Origin: Closterium sp. NIES-65
Taxonomy: Eukaryota > Streptophyta > Zygnematophyceae > Desmidiales > Closteriaceae
NCBI GenBank assembly: GCA_948144175.1
Contig: CANXME010002553.1
Location: 124,001-188,000 of the forward strand
DNA: 64,000 bases
Direction: 5' to 3'
Part shown: in pieces, positions 1-11,100 of the stretch
Layout of the letters: the number at the start of each line of letters is the position of its first letter
Position numbering within the stretch: the first letter of the stretch is position 1
Notes under the pieces: generated by a model
What the model was told of the DNA's origin: nothing
What the model saw: only the letters and a program-made list of their open reading frames with translations
Databases searched by the model: none
Program-made: the position numbers and the translations under genes

Positions 1-2542
1 GCCCTTGTTCTTGCAATTTTGCACACATTAGGCCCTTGTTCTTCCAATCTTGCACACGCTAGGCCCTTGTTCTTGAAATTCTGCACATGCTAGGCACTTG
101 TTCTTGCAATTTTGCACACGCTATTCCCTTGTTCTTCCAATTTTGCACACGCTAGGCCCTTGTTCTTGCGATTTTGCACACGCTAGGCCCTTGTTCTTCC
201 AATTTTACACACACTAGGCCCTTGTTCTTGCAATTTTGCACACGCTAGGCCCCTGTTCTTGCTACTTTGCACACGCTATGCCCTTGTTCTTCCAATTTTG
301 CACACGCTAGGCCATTGTTCTTGCGATTTTGCACACGCTAGGCCCTTGTTCTTCCAATTTTGCACACGCTAGGACCTTGTTCTTGAAATTTTGCATACGC
401 TAGGCCCCTGTTCTTGCTACTTTGCACAAGCTAGCCCCTTAATGTTCTAATTTTGCACACGCTAGTCCCCTGTTCTTGCAACTTTGGACACGCTAGGCCC
501 TTGTTCTTGCAATTTTGCACACATTAGGCCCTTGTTCTTCCAATCTTGCACACGCTAGGCCCTTGTTCTTGAAATTCTGCACATGCTAGGCACTTGTTCT
601 TGCAATTTTGCACACGATATTCCCTTGTTCTTCCAATTTTGCACACGCTAGGCCCTTGTTCTCCGATTTTGCACACGCTAGGCCCTTGTTCTTCCAATTT
701 TGCACACGCTAGGCCCTTGTTCTTGCAATTTTGCACACGCTAGGCCCCTGTTCTTGCTACTTTGCACACGCTATGCCCTTGTTCTTCCAATTTTGCACAC
801 GCTAGGCCATTGTTCTTGCAATTTTGCACACGCTAGGCCCTTGTTCTTCCAATTTTGCACACGCTAGGCCCTTGTTCTTGAAATTTTGCATACGCTAGGC
901 CCCTGTTCTTGCTACTTTGCACAAGCTAGCCCCTTAATGTTCTAATTTTGCACACGCTAGTCCCCTGTTCTTGCAACTTTGTACACGCTAGGCCCTTGTT
1001 CTTGCAATTTTCCACACATTAGGCCCTTGTTCTTCCAATCTTGCACACGCTAGGCCCTTGTTCTTGAAATTCTGCACATGCTAGGCACTTGTTCTTGCAA
1101 TTTTGCACACGCTATTCCCTTGTTCTTCCAATTTTGCACTCGCTAGGCCCTTGTTCTTGCAATGTTGCACACATTAGGCCCTTGTTCTTTCAATTTTGCA
1201 CACGCTAGGCCCTTGTTCTTGCAATTTTGCACATGCTAGGCCCTTGTTCTTCCAATTTTGCACACATTAGGCCCTTGTTCTTCCAATTTTGTACATGCTA
1301 GGCCCTTGTTCTTGAAATTTTGCATACGCTAGTCCCCTGTTCTTGCTACTTTGCACAAGCTACGCCCTTAATCTTCTAATTTTGCACACGCTAGTCCCCT
1401 GTTCTTGCTACTTTGCACACGCTAGGCCCTTGTTCTTCCAATTTTCCACACGCTAGGCCCTTGTTCTTGCAACTTTGCACATGCTAGGCACTAGTTCTTG
1501 CAATTTTGCACATGCTAGGCCCTTTTGCTTCCAATTTTGCACACATTAGGCCCTTGTTCTACCAATTTTGCACACGCTAGGCCCTTGTTCTTGAAATTCT
1601 GCACATGCTAGGCACTTGTTCTTGCAATTTTGCACATGCTAGGCCCTTGTTCTTGCAATTTTGCACACGCTATGCCCTTGTTATTCCTATTTTGCACACG
1701 CTAGGCCCTTGTTCTTGCGATTTCGCACACGCTAGGCCCTTGTTCTTCTAAGTTTGCACACGCTAGGCCCTTGTTCTTGCAATTTTGCACATGCTAGGCC
1801 CCTGTTTTTGCTACTTTGCACACGCTAGGCCCTTGTTCTTCCAATTTTGCACACGCTAGGCCCTTGTTCTTGCAATTTTGCACACGCTATGCCCTTGTTC
1901 TTCCAATTTTGCACACGCTAGGCCATTGTTCTTGCAATTTTGCACACGCTAGGCCCTTGTTCTTCCAATTTTGCACACGCTAGGCCCTTGTTCTTGAAAT
2001 TTTGCATACGCTAGGCCCCTGTTCTTGCTACTTTGCACAAGCTAGCCCCTTAATGTTCTAATTTTGCACACGCTAGTCCCCTGTTCTTGCAACTTTGTAC
2101 ACGCTAGGCCCTTGTTCTTGCAATTTTGCACACATTAGGCCCTTGTTCTTCCAATCTTGCACAAGCTAGGCCCTTGTTCTTGAAATTCTGCACATGCTAG
2201 GCACTTGTTATTGCAATTTTGCACACGCTATTCCCTTGTTCTTCCAATTTTGCACTCGCTAGGCCCTTGTTCCAGCGATTTTGCACACGCTAGGCCCTTG
2301 TTCTTCCAATTTTGCACACGCTAGGCCCTTGTTCTTGCAATTTTGCACACGCTAGGCCCCTGTTCTTGCTACTTTGCACACGCTAGGCCGTTGTTCTTCC
2401 GATTTTGCACACGCTAGGCCCTTGTTCTTGCAATTTTGCACACGCTAGGCCCTTGTTCTTCCAATTTTGCATACGCTAAGCCCTTGTTTTTCCAATTTCG
2501 CACACGCTTAGCCCTTGTTCTTTTAATTTTGCACATGCTAGG
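1..2542 (-). repeat. Sat31 array, left arm (31-bp satellite, minus orientation)
   Basis: About 82 tandem copies of a 31-bp monomer. Read on the minus strand each copy has the blocks CCTAGCGTG, TGCAAAATTGCA and GAACAAGGG. On the plus strand it shows as CTTGTTCTTGCAATTTTGCA followed by CACGCTAGG. This arm mixes two common subtypes, one with TTGCAAGAAC and one with TTGGAAGAAC (plus strand CTTGCAATT versus CTTCCAATT). The second subtype is rare in the rest of the window. A marker variant (GAAATTCTGCACATG) recurs near 75, 571 and 1066, giving a higher-order period of about 496 bp (16 monomers), with further copies near 1593 and 2182. No gene is seen. Short frames such as that at 524-736 are only the satellite read in phase. 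Confidence 0.95.
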
Positions 2543-2560
2543 CCTAGCGAGTGCAAAATT
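2525..2560. other. Head-to-head inversion junction of Sat31
   Basis: The satellite switches strand with no spacer at a perfect palindrome, CTAGGCCTAG (2538-2547), centred between 2542 and 2543. The wider sequence TGCACATGCTAGG / CCTAGCGAGTGCA pairs with two mismatches. Monomers read outward on both sides from GGCC. Because GGCC is part of the monomer itself, the switch could have arisen by breakage and rejoining, or fold-back, at that 4-bp palindrome. Confidence 0.9.
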
Positions 2561-3539
2561 GCAATAACAAGGGCCTAGCGTGTGCAAAATTACAAGAACA
2601 AGCGCCTAGCGTGTGCAAAATTGCAAGAACAAGGGCCTAGCGTGTGCAAAATTGCAAGAACAAGGGCCTAGCATGTGCAAAACTGCAAGAACAAGGCCTT
2701 TGCGTGTGCAAAATTGCAAGAACTAAGGCCTTACGCGTGCAAAATTGCAAGAAAAAGGACCTAGCATGTGCAAAATTGCAAGAACAAGGCCATAGCGTGT
2801 GCAAATTTGCAAGAAAAAGGGCCTAGCGTGTGCAAAATTGCAAAAACAAGGGCCTAGCGTGTGCAAAATTGCAAGAACAACCGCCTAGCGTGTGCAAAAT
2901 TGCAAGAAAAAGGGCCAGGCGTGTGCAAAATTGCAAGAACAAGGGCCTAGCATGTGCAAAACTGCACGAACAAGGGCCTTGCGTGTGCAAAATTGCAAGA
3001 ACTAAGGCCTAGCGCGTGCAAAATTGCAAGAACAAGGACCTAGCATGTGCAAAATTGCAAGAACAAGGGCCTAGCGTGTGCAAAATATAAGAACAAGGGC
3101 CTAGCGTGTGCAAAATTGCAAGAACAAGGGCCTAGCGAGTGTAAAATTGCAAGAACAAGGGCCTAGCGTGTGCAAAATCGCAAGATCAAGGGCCTAGCGT
3201 GTGCAAAATAGCAAGAACAAGGGCCTAGCGTGTGGAAAATTGCAAGAACAAGGGTCTAGCGTGTGCAAAATTGCAAGAACAAGGGCCTAGCCTGTGCCAA
3301 ATTGCAACAACAAGGGCCTACCGAGTGCAAAATTGCAATAACAAGGGCCTAGCGTGTGCAAAATTGCAAGAACAAGCGCCTAGCGTGTGCAAAATTGCAA
3401 GAACAAGGGCCACGCGTGTGCAAAATTGCAAGAACAAGGGCCTAGCATGTGCAAAACTGCAAGAACAAGGGCCTTGCGTGTGCAAAATTGCAAGAACTAA
3501 GGCCTAGCGCGTGCAAAATTGCAAGAACAATGACATAGC
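2543..3539 (+). repeat. Sat31 array, plus orientation, up to the Copia insertion
   Basis: About 32 plus-strand copies of the 31-bp monomer (GGCCTAGCG, TGCAAAATTGCA, GAACAAG). It contains the recurring variant phrase CTAAGGCCTAGCGCGTG, then AAGGACCTAGCATGTG, then a shortened monomer reading GCAAAATATAAG. Copies of CTAAGGCCTAGCGCGTG lie near 3005 and 3500, so the higher-order unit here is about 16 monomers. The block is cut by the retrotransposon and resumes at 8120. Short frames of 60-91 codons rich in Cys, Lys and Asn are satellite translation, not genes. Confidence 0.95.
3535..3539. repeat. Left target-site duplication of the Copia copy
   Basis: ATAGC lies immediately before the 5' LTR. It sits where the satellite normally reads CTAGC. 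Its partner after the 3' LTR is CTAAC, so each copy is one base from the satellite consensus. A 5-bp duplication is what Copia integrases make. I infer that both derive from CTAGC. Confidence 0.65.
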
Positions 3540-3673
3540 TGTCAGATTATATTTAGCTGATGCATGTATTGTAGGCTTTAGTGGGGTAGCTCATATGGGG
3601 TACAACCCAATTAGGGTTGATACTTGTACTTGTTTTTCGTTTCATAGTGCATCATTCTCTCCTCAACTGAACA
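3540..3673 (+). repeat. Copia 5' LTR
   Basis: 134 bp, starting TGTCAGATTATATT and ending CTCAACTGAACA. It has the canonical TG...CA ends and is followed directly by the primer-binding site. It matches 7986-8119 except at two positions. It is short for a Copia LTR. I see no confident TATA box or polyadenylation signal. Confidence 0.95.
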
Positions 3674-3688
3674 TGGTATCAGAGCGGG
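3674..3688 (+). other. Primer-binding site for initiator tRNA-Met
   Basis: TGGTATCAGAGCGGG begins on the first base after the 5' LTR. TGGTATCAGAGC is the usual plant Copia primer-binding site, complementary to the initiator methionine tRNA, which primes minus-strand cDNA synthesis. It fixes the element's orientation as plus and the LTR end at 3673. Confidence 0.9.
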
Positions 3689-3859
3689 TTCCCTGTGGGA
3701 ACTTCGCCTAGGGCCCACCAAAGCGCGCCCCGAGGCGCGCCAACTTTTTTTTCCTCTCCTCCTCTTGCGTCTGGTCAGGTAGCTGCGTCGGGTCAGGTGT
3801 TTGCTGCAGCGTCCAGGTCTGGTCCGGAGTCTGCTCCCTACTCGTGTCGCCTCCTGTCC

Positions 3860-4765
3860 CACGAGAACCTCCTGTGGCAGCACACGATGGGTCACCCCTC
3901 CCTGCCCCGTCTCCGGGGCATGGCCTCTCGCCTTCTTGTCTCTGGTCTTCCCCAGTCCCTCCCTCCCCTTCCTCCGGGGCCTGGCCCTCCCTGTGTCCCC
4001 TGTGTCGAGGGTCGCCTGCGGGCTACCCCTCACTCCTCCCCCTTTCCTCCGATGGAGGCCCCGATGCAGACGCTTCACATGGACGTGTGGGGCCCAGCCC
4101 GCGTCCGTGGACAGGGTCACGAGCGCTACTTCCTGCTGGTGGTTGACGACTACTCGCGTTACACCTCGGTCTTCCCCTTGCGCAGCAAGGGTGAGGTCAC
4201 TGAGGTGTTGATCGACTGGATCCGCGCAGCTCGTCTCCTGCTCAGGCGGAGCTTCGGCTCGGACTTTCCTGTTTTGCGTCTGCACTCGAACAGAGGCGGA
4301 GAGTTCTCCTCTGGCCTTTTGCGAGCCTACTGTCATGCACGAGGCCTCCGCAAGACCTTCACGCTTCCGGACTCCCCAGAGCAGAATGGGATTGCTGAGC
4401 GCCGCATCGGCATTGTCATGGACGTCGCCCGTATGTCCATGGTGCATGCGGCTGCCCCCCATTTTCTGTGGCCGTTTGCGGTGAGGTACGCCGCGCATCA
4501 GATCAACCTTCAGCCCAGGGTCTCCAGGCCGGAGACCTCCCCAGCTTTGCTGTGGACGGGGAAGGTTCGCGATGCGTCGGCGTTCCGTGTCTGGAGATCT
4601 CGGACGTTTGTCCGCGACTTGTCTGCGGGCAAGCTGTCCCCTCGTGCTTCTCCTTGCGTCTTCCTGGGTTTCCCCCCTGACGCACCTGGGTGGCAGTTTT
4701 ACCACCCCACCTCTCGTCGTGTTCTGTCCTCCCAGGACGTCACGTTCGACGAGTCGGTTCCCTTC
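3860..4765 (+). pseudogene. Copia integrase region (fossil)
   Basis: The translation shows a GAG-pre-integrase / zinc-binding type segment near 3860-3905 (HENLLWQHTMGHPSL), then the integrase catalytic core with LHMDVWGPAR near 4073, a GGEF block near 4290 and PEQNGIAER near 4375. A C-terminal part follows, with CVFLGFPPDAPGW and VTFDESVPFY. In a live element this enzyme processes the cDNA ends and inserts them into host DNA. Here it is part of a broken copy. It is recognised by motif and order only, with no database search. Confidence 0.9.
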
Positions 4766-4935
4766 TACCGGCTCTTCCCCTACCGCACTCCCTCCCTTCC
4801 CCCACCGCCCCTCTTCCTGGTCCCAGGTCCCCCCCCGGTAGACCCCCTCCCCCCTCAGGGTCCTACCCCTTCAGGTGTGTCTCAGGTAGACGCGGTCGAG
4901 CCTGTTGAGGTCAGTGGTGACTCTGGTGCTGCTGC

Positions 4936-5115
4936 GGGTGCTGAGCCTGGGGGTGCTGAGCCTGTGGGTGCTGAGACTGGGGGTGCTGGGCCTGGGGGTG
5001 CTGTGCCTGGGGGTACTGAGCCTGGGGGTACTGAGCCTGGGGGTGCTGAGCCTGGGAGTGCTGAGCCTGGGGGTGCTGAGCCTGGGGGTACTGCGTCTGG
5101 GAGTGCTGCGCCTGC
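4936..5115 (+). repeat. 15-bp minisatellite in the Copia integrase-RT linker
   Basis: About 12 tandem copies of a 15-bp unit close to GGGTGCTGAGCCTGG encode a Gly-Ala-Glu-Pro-Gly type pentapeptide repeat. The unit length is a multiple of three. The repeat lies in the low-complexity stretch between integrase and RT, which varies in length among Copia elements. It is unrelated to the flanking satellites. Confidence 0.9.
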
Positions 5116-6195
5116 TGCTTCTCTTCCTGGTGGTTCGAGCCGCGAGCCTCTCTCTCCTCTGGAGCTGCGTGAGTAGTTTGCCCGGCGCTGGAGGCGAGCT
5201 TCTGGAGCTGGGGGTGCTGCGGGTGCTGGAGGTTCTGTTGCTGCCGAGGGAGCTGGTACCACGTGTCCCGGAGGTGCTCGTCCTGAGAGTACTGGAGCTG
5301 ACGGGTCCGGGGGTGCCTCTGGAGCTAGAGCTGCTGCGGGTGCTGGCGCTGAGACTACGACTGTCGGTCCTGCTGAGGGTACTTCTGGCGCTGCTGGAGG
5401 TGCTGGAGTTGGAGCTGCTACTGGTGCTGGTGCTGCCTCTGGAGGTGTTGGTGCTGTCCCTGCTGTCTCTGGCGGTGCTGCGCGGCCTCGGCCGTACTTC
5501 GTTCCGCTCCTCCAGCAGGTTCTTGGTCTCCCGCCTTCCACTGGTCCTTCTCCTCCAGTAGAGTGTCCACGGCCTGTCCCGTCGAAGTCACAGTTACAGC
5601 CCGCCTCTCCCCTGCCTTCTCCTTCTCCCTACACTGGTCCTACTGGAGGTCTTGCTGAGCGTTGTGAGCCTGCGTCCCGCCCTGCGTCGCCAGTCCGGGC
5701 TGCTCGCACAAGTGGTCGTGGTTCGCGTCAGCGTCCTCCTCCTTTCCCTGGCACACACGGGATGTCTCTGCGTCCACCCACTGCTTCTCTGCGTGCCCCT
5801 TTGCCTTCTCCTCCTGAGTCTTCTCTTCCTACTCTTGCCGACCCAGAGTCGGACTCTCGCCGTGCTGCCAGTCCAACTGTCACGCATCTTCTTGCTTCTC
5901 TTATCACTGACCCTTCCTTTGAGTCCGCTGCTGCGTCTGCCCTAGTTGCGGAGCTGGTCGACTTTGCTGCTGCGTGTCGTTTAGACTACGCTGCCAGTCT
6001 TGTTGCTGAGTCTGCTGAGTCTGCTAAGTCTGCGTCTGCGTCTGCCTGTCCTCCGTCCGTCGGGGGTGACTGTGCTCTTGGCACGGACGTCCTTGAGGAC
6101 AGGCAGGAGGAGTTCCAGAGCTTTGCCGCCGCTTTGCCCCATCTCGTGTCCATGCTTGTTGCCCCTGAGGGAGACCCGGATGCTCTAGACATCCC

Positions 6196-6985
6196 GACCC
6201 CACGCTTTTACGCAGAGGCGATGGCCGGTCCCTACTCCTCTCAGTGGCAGTCAGCCATGGACGCAGAGATGGCTTCCTGGAAGTCCACAGGCACCTACGT
6301 TGACGCTGTTCCCCCTCCTGGGGCGAACATTGTTAGTGGCATGTGGATTTTCAGGGTGAAGCGGCCACCGGGTTCTCCGCCTGTCTTCAAGGCGCGCTAC
6401 GTGGCTCGTGGCTTCAGTCAGCGACAGGGAGTTGACTTCTTTCAGACTTTCTCCCCGACCCCGAAGATGACCACTCTTCGGGTTCTGCTGCACGTCGCTG
6501 CTCAGCGTGACTAGGAGCTACACTCTCTTGACTTCAGCACTGCTTTCTTGCAGGGCAGCCTGCACGAGGAGATCTGGCTGCGCCGCCCTCCTGGTTTCAC
6601 TGGGTCGTTCCCTCCTGGTACCCAGTGGAGCCTCCGGCGGCCAGTCTACGGTCTCCGCCAGGCGCCGCGCGAGTGGCACGACACACTGAGGACTACACTT
6701 GCGGCTCTTGGGTTTGCTCCTTCCACTGCTGACCCGTCGCTGTTTCTGCGCACCGACACCTCGCTGCCGCCGTTCTACATCCTCGTGTACGTCGACGACT
6801 TGGTCTTTGCCACTGCGGACACTGCCGCACTCGCCCACGTGAAGTCCGATCTGCAGAAGAGACACACGTGCACAGACCTGGGTGAACTGACAAGCTATCT
6901 TGGCTTGCGGATCACCCGGGACAGAGCACGCCGCACCATTACCCTGACTCAGTCACACATGGTGCAGCAGGTCCTTCAGCGCTTC
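6196..6985 (+). pseudogene. Copia reverse transcriptase region (fossil)
   Basis: RVT_2-family motifs are visible in order: an N-terminal part with FYAEAMAGPYSSQWQSAMDA near 6209, KARYVARGFSQRQGVDF near 6391, LRRPVYGLRQAPREW near 6631, and the catalytic YVDDL at 6788-6802 followed by SYLGLRITRD near 6894. In a live element this polymerase copies the RNA into cDNA. The region belongs to a broken copy. The family assignment rests on YVDDL, the GLRQAPREW block and the position between integrase and RNase H. Confidence 0.9.
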
Positions 6986-7269
6986 GTCTTCACGTACTCC
7001 TCGCCTCAATCCACTCCTCTGCCTACGGGACACTCACTCTCAGCTCTGCCTTCGGATGAGTCCGTAGAGTCGAGTGGTCCGTATCCAGAGCTTGTGGGCT
7101 GCCTCATGTACCTGATGACTTGCACTCGACCTGACCTCGCATACCCTCTCAGCATCTTAGCACGCTATGTTGCTCCCGGCCGTCACTGGAAGGAGCACAT
7201 GGATGCAGCTAAGAGGGTGTTGCGCTACTTGTGCAGTACGTCGGGCATGGGGCTAGTGCTTGGAGGGCG

Positions 7270-7705
7270 TGAGCGGCCTGTGCTCACTGGGCACTCAGAC
7301 GCTTCTTGGGCTGACGACCAGGCTACTCAGAGGTCGTCTCAGGGTTACACTTTCAGTCTTGGCTCTGGCTCTATCTCTTGGCGCTCTACTCGCTCTTCTT
7401 CGGTTCTCAGCTCCACCTGTGAGGCTGAGATCTACGCCACGGCCATGGCTGCCCAGGAGCTTCGCTGGCTCACCTACTTGCTGACCGACCTTGGAGAGCG
7501 GCCTCGTTCTCCTCCAGTGCTGTACATCGACAACAAGGCAACCATTGCCTTGTGTCAGGAGCACAGACCGGAGCACAGGACGAAGCACATTGCTCTGCGC
7601 TACTTCCTTGCTCGAGAGCTGCAGCAGCGTGGTCAGCTTCGCCTGCGTTTCGTGGCCACTGAGGCCAACACTGCTGATGTGTTCACCAAGGCACTTCCGC
7701 CTCGT
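7270..7705 (+). pseudogene. Copia RNase H region (fossil)
   Basis: The Copia-type RNase H signature is clear: HSDASWADD near 7293, SCEAE-like block TCEAEIYATAMAAQELRW near 7419, YIDNKATIALCQ near 7525, the basic TKHIALRYFLARE near 7582, and TEANTADVFTKALPP near 7659. This domain removes RNA from the RNA-DNA hybrid during reverse transcription. A non-coding tail of about 210 bp with TA-rich runs (near 7791-7800 and 7825-7835) separates it from the 3' LTR. Confidence 0.92.
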
Positions 7706-7976
7706 GACCATCAGCGCTTTTGCACTCTGCTAGGTCTTGTGCCCACTGGGCCTCACTTGCTTACCTCTTGACCTTGTTTGTACTGCTGCATATATATATC
7801 CTTGCTCTTGCTTGTTTAGCACTGTTATATATATATGCTCTGCTGCATGTGAACTGGCCTTGTGGCCTTGACCTTGTGCTCGGAATTTGTGTGGTATCCT
7901 TGAGATCCACCCTGAGCTTGCTTTGCTTGTCTTGCTTGACTGGTCTTGTGACCCCTTGCTCTCCCCCACTTTGCCT

Positions 7977-7985
7977 ATGGGGTTG
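7977..7985 (+). other. Possible weak polypurine tract
   Basis: ATGGGGTTG abuts the 3' LTR, where the plus-strand primer should lie. It is short and not fully purine, so the call rests mainly on position. Confidence 0.4.
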
Positions 7986-8119
7986 TGTCGGATTATATTT
8001 AGCTGATGCATGTATTGTAGGCTTTAGTGGGGTAGCTCATATGGGGTACAACCCAATTAGGGTTGATACTTGTACTTGTTTTTCGTTTCATAGTGCATCA
8101 TTCTCTCCTCAACTCAACA
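7986..8119 (+). repeat. Copia 3' LTR
   Basis: 134 bp, starting TGTCGGATTATATT and ending CTCAACTCAACA. It matches the 5' LTR at 132 of 134 positions by eye. It is followed at once by CTAAC and then plus-orientation Sat31. Confidence 0.95.
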
Positions 8120-8124
8120 CTAAC
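8120..8124. repeat. Right target-site duplication of the Copia copy
   Basis: CTAAC follows the 3' LTR and continues into ATGTGCAAAATTGC. The satellite phrase at this point is normally CTAGCATGTGC, so this is CTAGC with one change. It pairs with ATAGC at 3535-3539. Confidence 0.65.
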
Positions 8125-11100
8125 ATGTGCAAAATTGCAAGAACAAGGGCCTAGCGTGTGCAAAATATAAGAACAAGGGCCTAGCGTGTGCAAAATTGCA
8201 AAAACAAGGGCCTAGCGTGTGCAAAATTGCAAGAACAAGGGCCTAGCGAGTGTAAAATTGCAAGAACAAGGGCCTAGCGTGTGCAAAATCGCAAGAACAA
8301 GGGCCTAGCGTGTGGAAAATTGCAAGAACAAGGGTCTAGCGTGTGCAAAATTGCAAGAACAAGGGCCTAGCCTGTGCAAAATTGCAAGAACAAGGGCCTA
8401 CCGAGTGCAAAATTGCAATAACAAGGGCCTAGCATGTGCAAAATTGCAAGAACAAGCACCTAGCGTGTGCAAAATTGCAAGAACAAGGGCCTAGCGTGTG
8501 CAAAATCGCAAGAACAAGGGCCTAGCATGTGCAAAACTGCAAGAACAAGGCCCTTGCGTGTGCAAAATTGCAAGAACTAAGGCCTAGCGCGTGCAAAATT
8601 GCAAGAACAAGGACCTAGCATGTGCAAAATTGCAAGAACAAGGGCCTAGCGTATGCAAAATTACAAGAACAAAGGCCTAGCGTGTGCAAAATCGCAAGAA
8701 CAAGGGCCTAGCGTGTGCAAAATTGCAAGAACAAGGGCCTAGCGTGTGCAAAATTGCAAGAACAAGGGCCTAGCGTGTGCAAAATTGCAAGAACAAGGGT
8801 CTAGCGTGTGCAAAGTTGCAAGTACAAGGGCCTAGCGTGTGCAAAATTGCAAGAACAAGGGCCTAGCGAGTGCAAAATTGCAAGAACAAGGGCCTAGCGT
8901 GTGCAAAATTGCAAGAACAAGCGCCTAGCGTGTGCAAAATTGCAAGAACAAGGGCCAGGCATGTGCAAAATTGCAAGAACAAGGGCCTAGCATGTGCAAA
9001 ACTGCAAGAACAAGGGCCTTGCGTGTGCAAAAATGCAAGAACTAAGGCCTAGCGCGTGCAAAATTGCAAGAACAAGGACCTAGCATGTGCAAAATTGCAA
9101 GAACAAGGGCCTAGCGTGTGCAAAATATAAGAACAAGGGCCTAGCGTGTGCAAAATTGCAAGAACAAGGGCCTAGCGTGTGCAAAATTGCAAGAACAAGG
9201 GCCTAGTGAGTGTAAAATTGCAAGAACAAGGGCCTAGCGTGTGCAAAATCGCAAGAACAAGGGCCTAGCGTGTGCAAAATAGCAAGAACAAGGGCCTCGC
9301 GTGTGGAAAATTGCAAGAACAAGGGTCTAGCGTGTGCAAAATTGCAAGAACAAGGGCCTAGCCTGTGCAAAATTGCAAGAACAAGGGCCTACCGAGTGCA
9401 AAATTGCAATAACAAGGGCCTAGCGTGTGCAAAATTGCAAGAACAAGCGCCTAGCGTGTGCAAAATTGCAAGAACAAGGGCCTAGCATGTGCAAAAGTGC
9501 AAGAACAAGGGCCTTGCGTGTGCAAAATTGCAAGAACTAAGGCCTAGCGCATGCAAAATTGCAAGAACAAGGACCTAGCATGTGCAAAATTAGAAGAACA
9601 AGGGCCTAGCGTGTGCAAAATATAACAACAAGGGCCTAGCGTGTGCAAAATTGCAAGAACAAGGGCCTAGCATGTGCAAAAGTGCAAGAAAAAGGGCCTT
9701 GCGTGTGCAAAATTGCAAGAACTAATGCCTAGCGCATGCAAAATTGCAAGAACAAGGACCTAGCATGTGCAAAATTGGAAGAACAAGGGCCTAGCGTGTG
9801 CAAAATATAAGAACAAGGGCCTAGCGTGTGCAAAATTGCAAGAACAAGGGCCTAGCGTGTGCAAAATTGCAAGAACAAGGGCCTAGCAAGTGTAAAATTG
9901 CAAGAACTAGAGTGTGCAAAATCGCAAGAACAAGGGCCTAGCGTGTGCAAAATAGCAAGAACAAGGGTCTAGCGTGTGCAAAATTGCAAGAACAAGGGCC
10001 TAGCTGTGCAAAATTGCAAGAACAAGGGCCTACCGAGTGCAAAATTGCAATAACAAGGGCCTAGCGTGTGCAAAATTGAAAGAACAAGCGCCTAGCGTGT
10101 GCAAAATTGCAAGAACAAGGGCAAGGCGTGTGCAAAATTGCAAGAACAAGGGCCTAGCATGTGCAAAATTGCAAGAACAAGGGCCTTGCGTGTGCAAAAT
10201 TGCAAGAAGTAAGGCCTAGCGCGTGCAAAATTGCAAGAACAAGGACCTAGCATGTGCAAAATTGCAAGAACAAGGGCCTAGCGTGTGCAAAATTACAAGA
10301 ACAAGGGCCTAGCATGTGCAAAATTGCAAGAACAAGGGTCTAGCGTGTACAAAACTGCAAGAACAAGGGCCTAGCGTGTGCAAAATTGCAAGAACAAGGG
10401 CCTAGCGAGTGCAAAATTGCAAGAACAAGGGCCTAGCGCGTGCAAAATTGCAAGAACAAGCGCCTAGCGTGTGCAAAATTGCAAGAACAAGGGCCAGGCG
10501 TGTGCAAAATTGCAAGAACAAGGGCCTAGCATGTGCAAAACTGCAAGAACAAGGGCCTTGCGTGTGCAAAATTGCAAGAACAAGCGCCTAGCGTGTGCAA
10601 AATTGCAAGAACAAAGGCCAGGCGTGTGCAAAATTGCAAGAACAAGGGCCTAGCATGTGCAAAACTGCAAAAAACAAGGGCCTTGCGTGTGCAAAATTCC
10701 AAGAACTAAGGCCTAGCGCGTGCAAAATTGCAAGAACAAGGACCTAGCATGTGCAAAAGTGCACGAACAAGGGCCTAGCGTATGCAAAATATAAGAAGAA
10801 GGGCCTAGCGTGTGCAAAATTGCAAGAATAAGGGCCTAGCGTGTGCAAAATAGCAAGAACAAGGGCCTAGCGTGTGGAAAATTGCAAGAACAGGGGTCTA
10901 GCGTGTGCAAAATTGCAAGAACAAGGGCCTAGCCTGTGCAAAATTGCAAGAACAAGGGCCTACCGAGTGCAAAATTGCAATAACAAGGGCCTAGCGTGTG
11001 CAAAATTGCAAGAACAAGGGCCTAGCATGTGCAAAACTGCAAGAACAAGGCCCTTGCATGTGCAAAATTGCAAGAACTAAGGCCTAGCGCGTGCAAAATT

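Larger units (their letters stand above)
3540..8119 (+). mobile_element. Ty1/copia LTR retrotransposon, broken copy inserted in Sat31
   Basis: This 4,580-bp element has two 134-bp LTRs (TGTC...AACA), a primer-binding site adjoining the 5' LTR, and recognisable integrase, reverse transcriptase and RNase H parts in the Copia order (integrase before RT). Gag and protease parts were not recognised. The copy looks broken, with at least two breaks, and is treated as a fossil. The LTRs differ at 2 of 134 positions, so by LTR divergence the insertion is fairly young, though so short an LTR dates poorly. Flanking satellite on both sides is in the same orientation and register, and the ends carry a probable 5-bp target duplication. 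The GC-rich coding sequence contrasts with the surrounding repeats. PBS type and domain order point to a green-lineage host. Confidence 0.95.

Noticed and set aside
3611-5561. Minus-strand and out-of-frame plus frames overlapping the retrotransposon, such as 3611-4705 minus and 4882-5541 minus
   Set aside because: They are shadows of the GC-rich Copia coding strand and show no recognisable domain.
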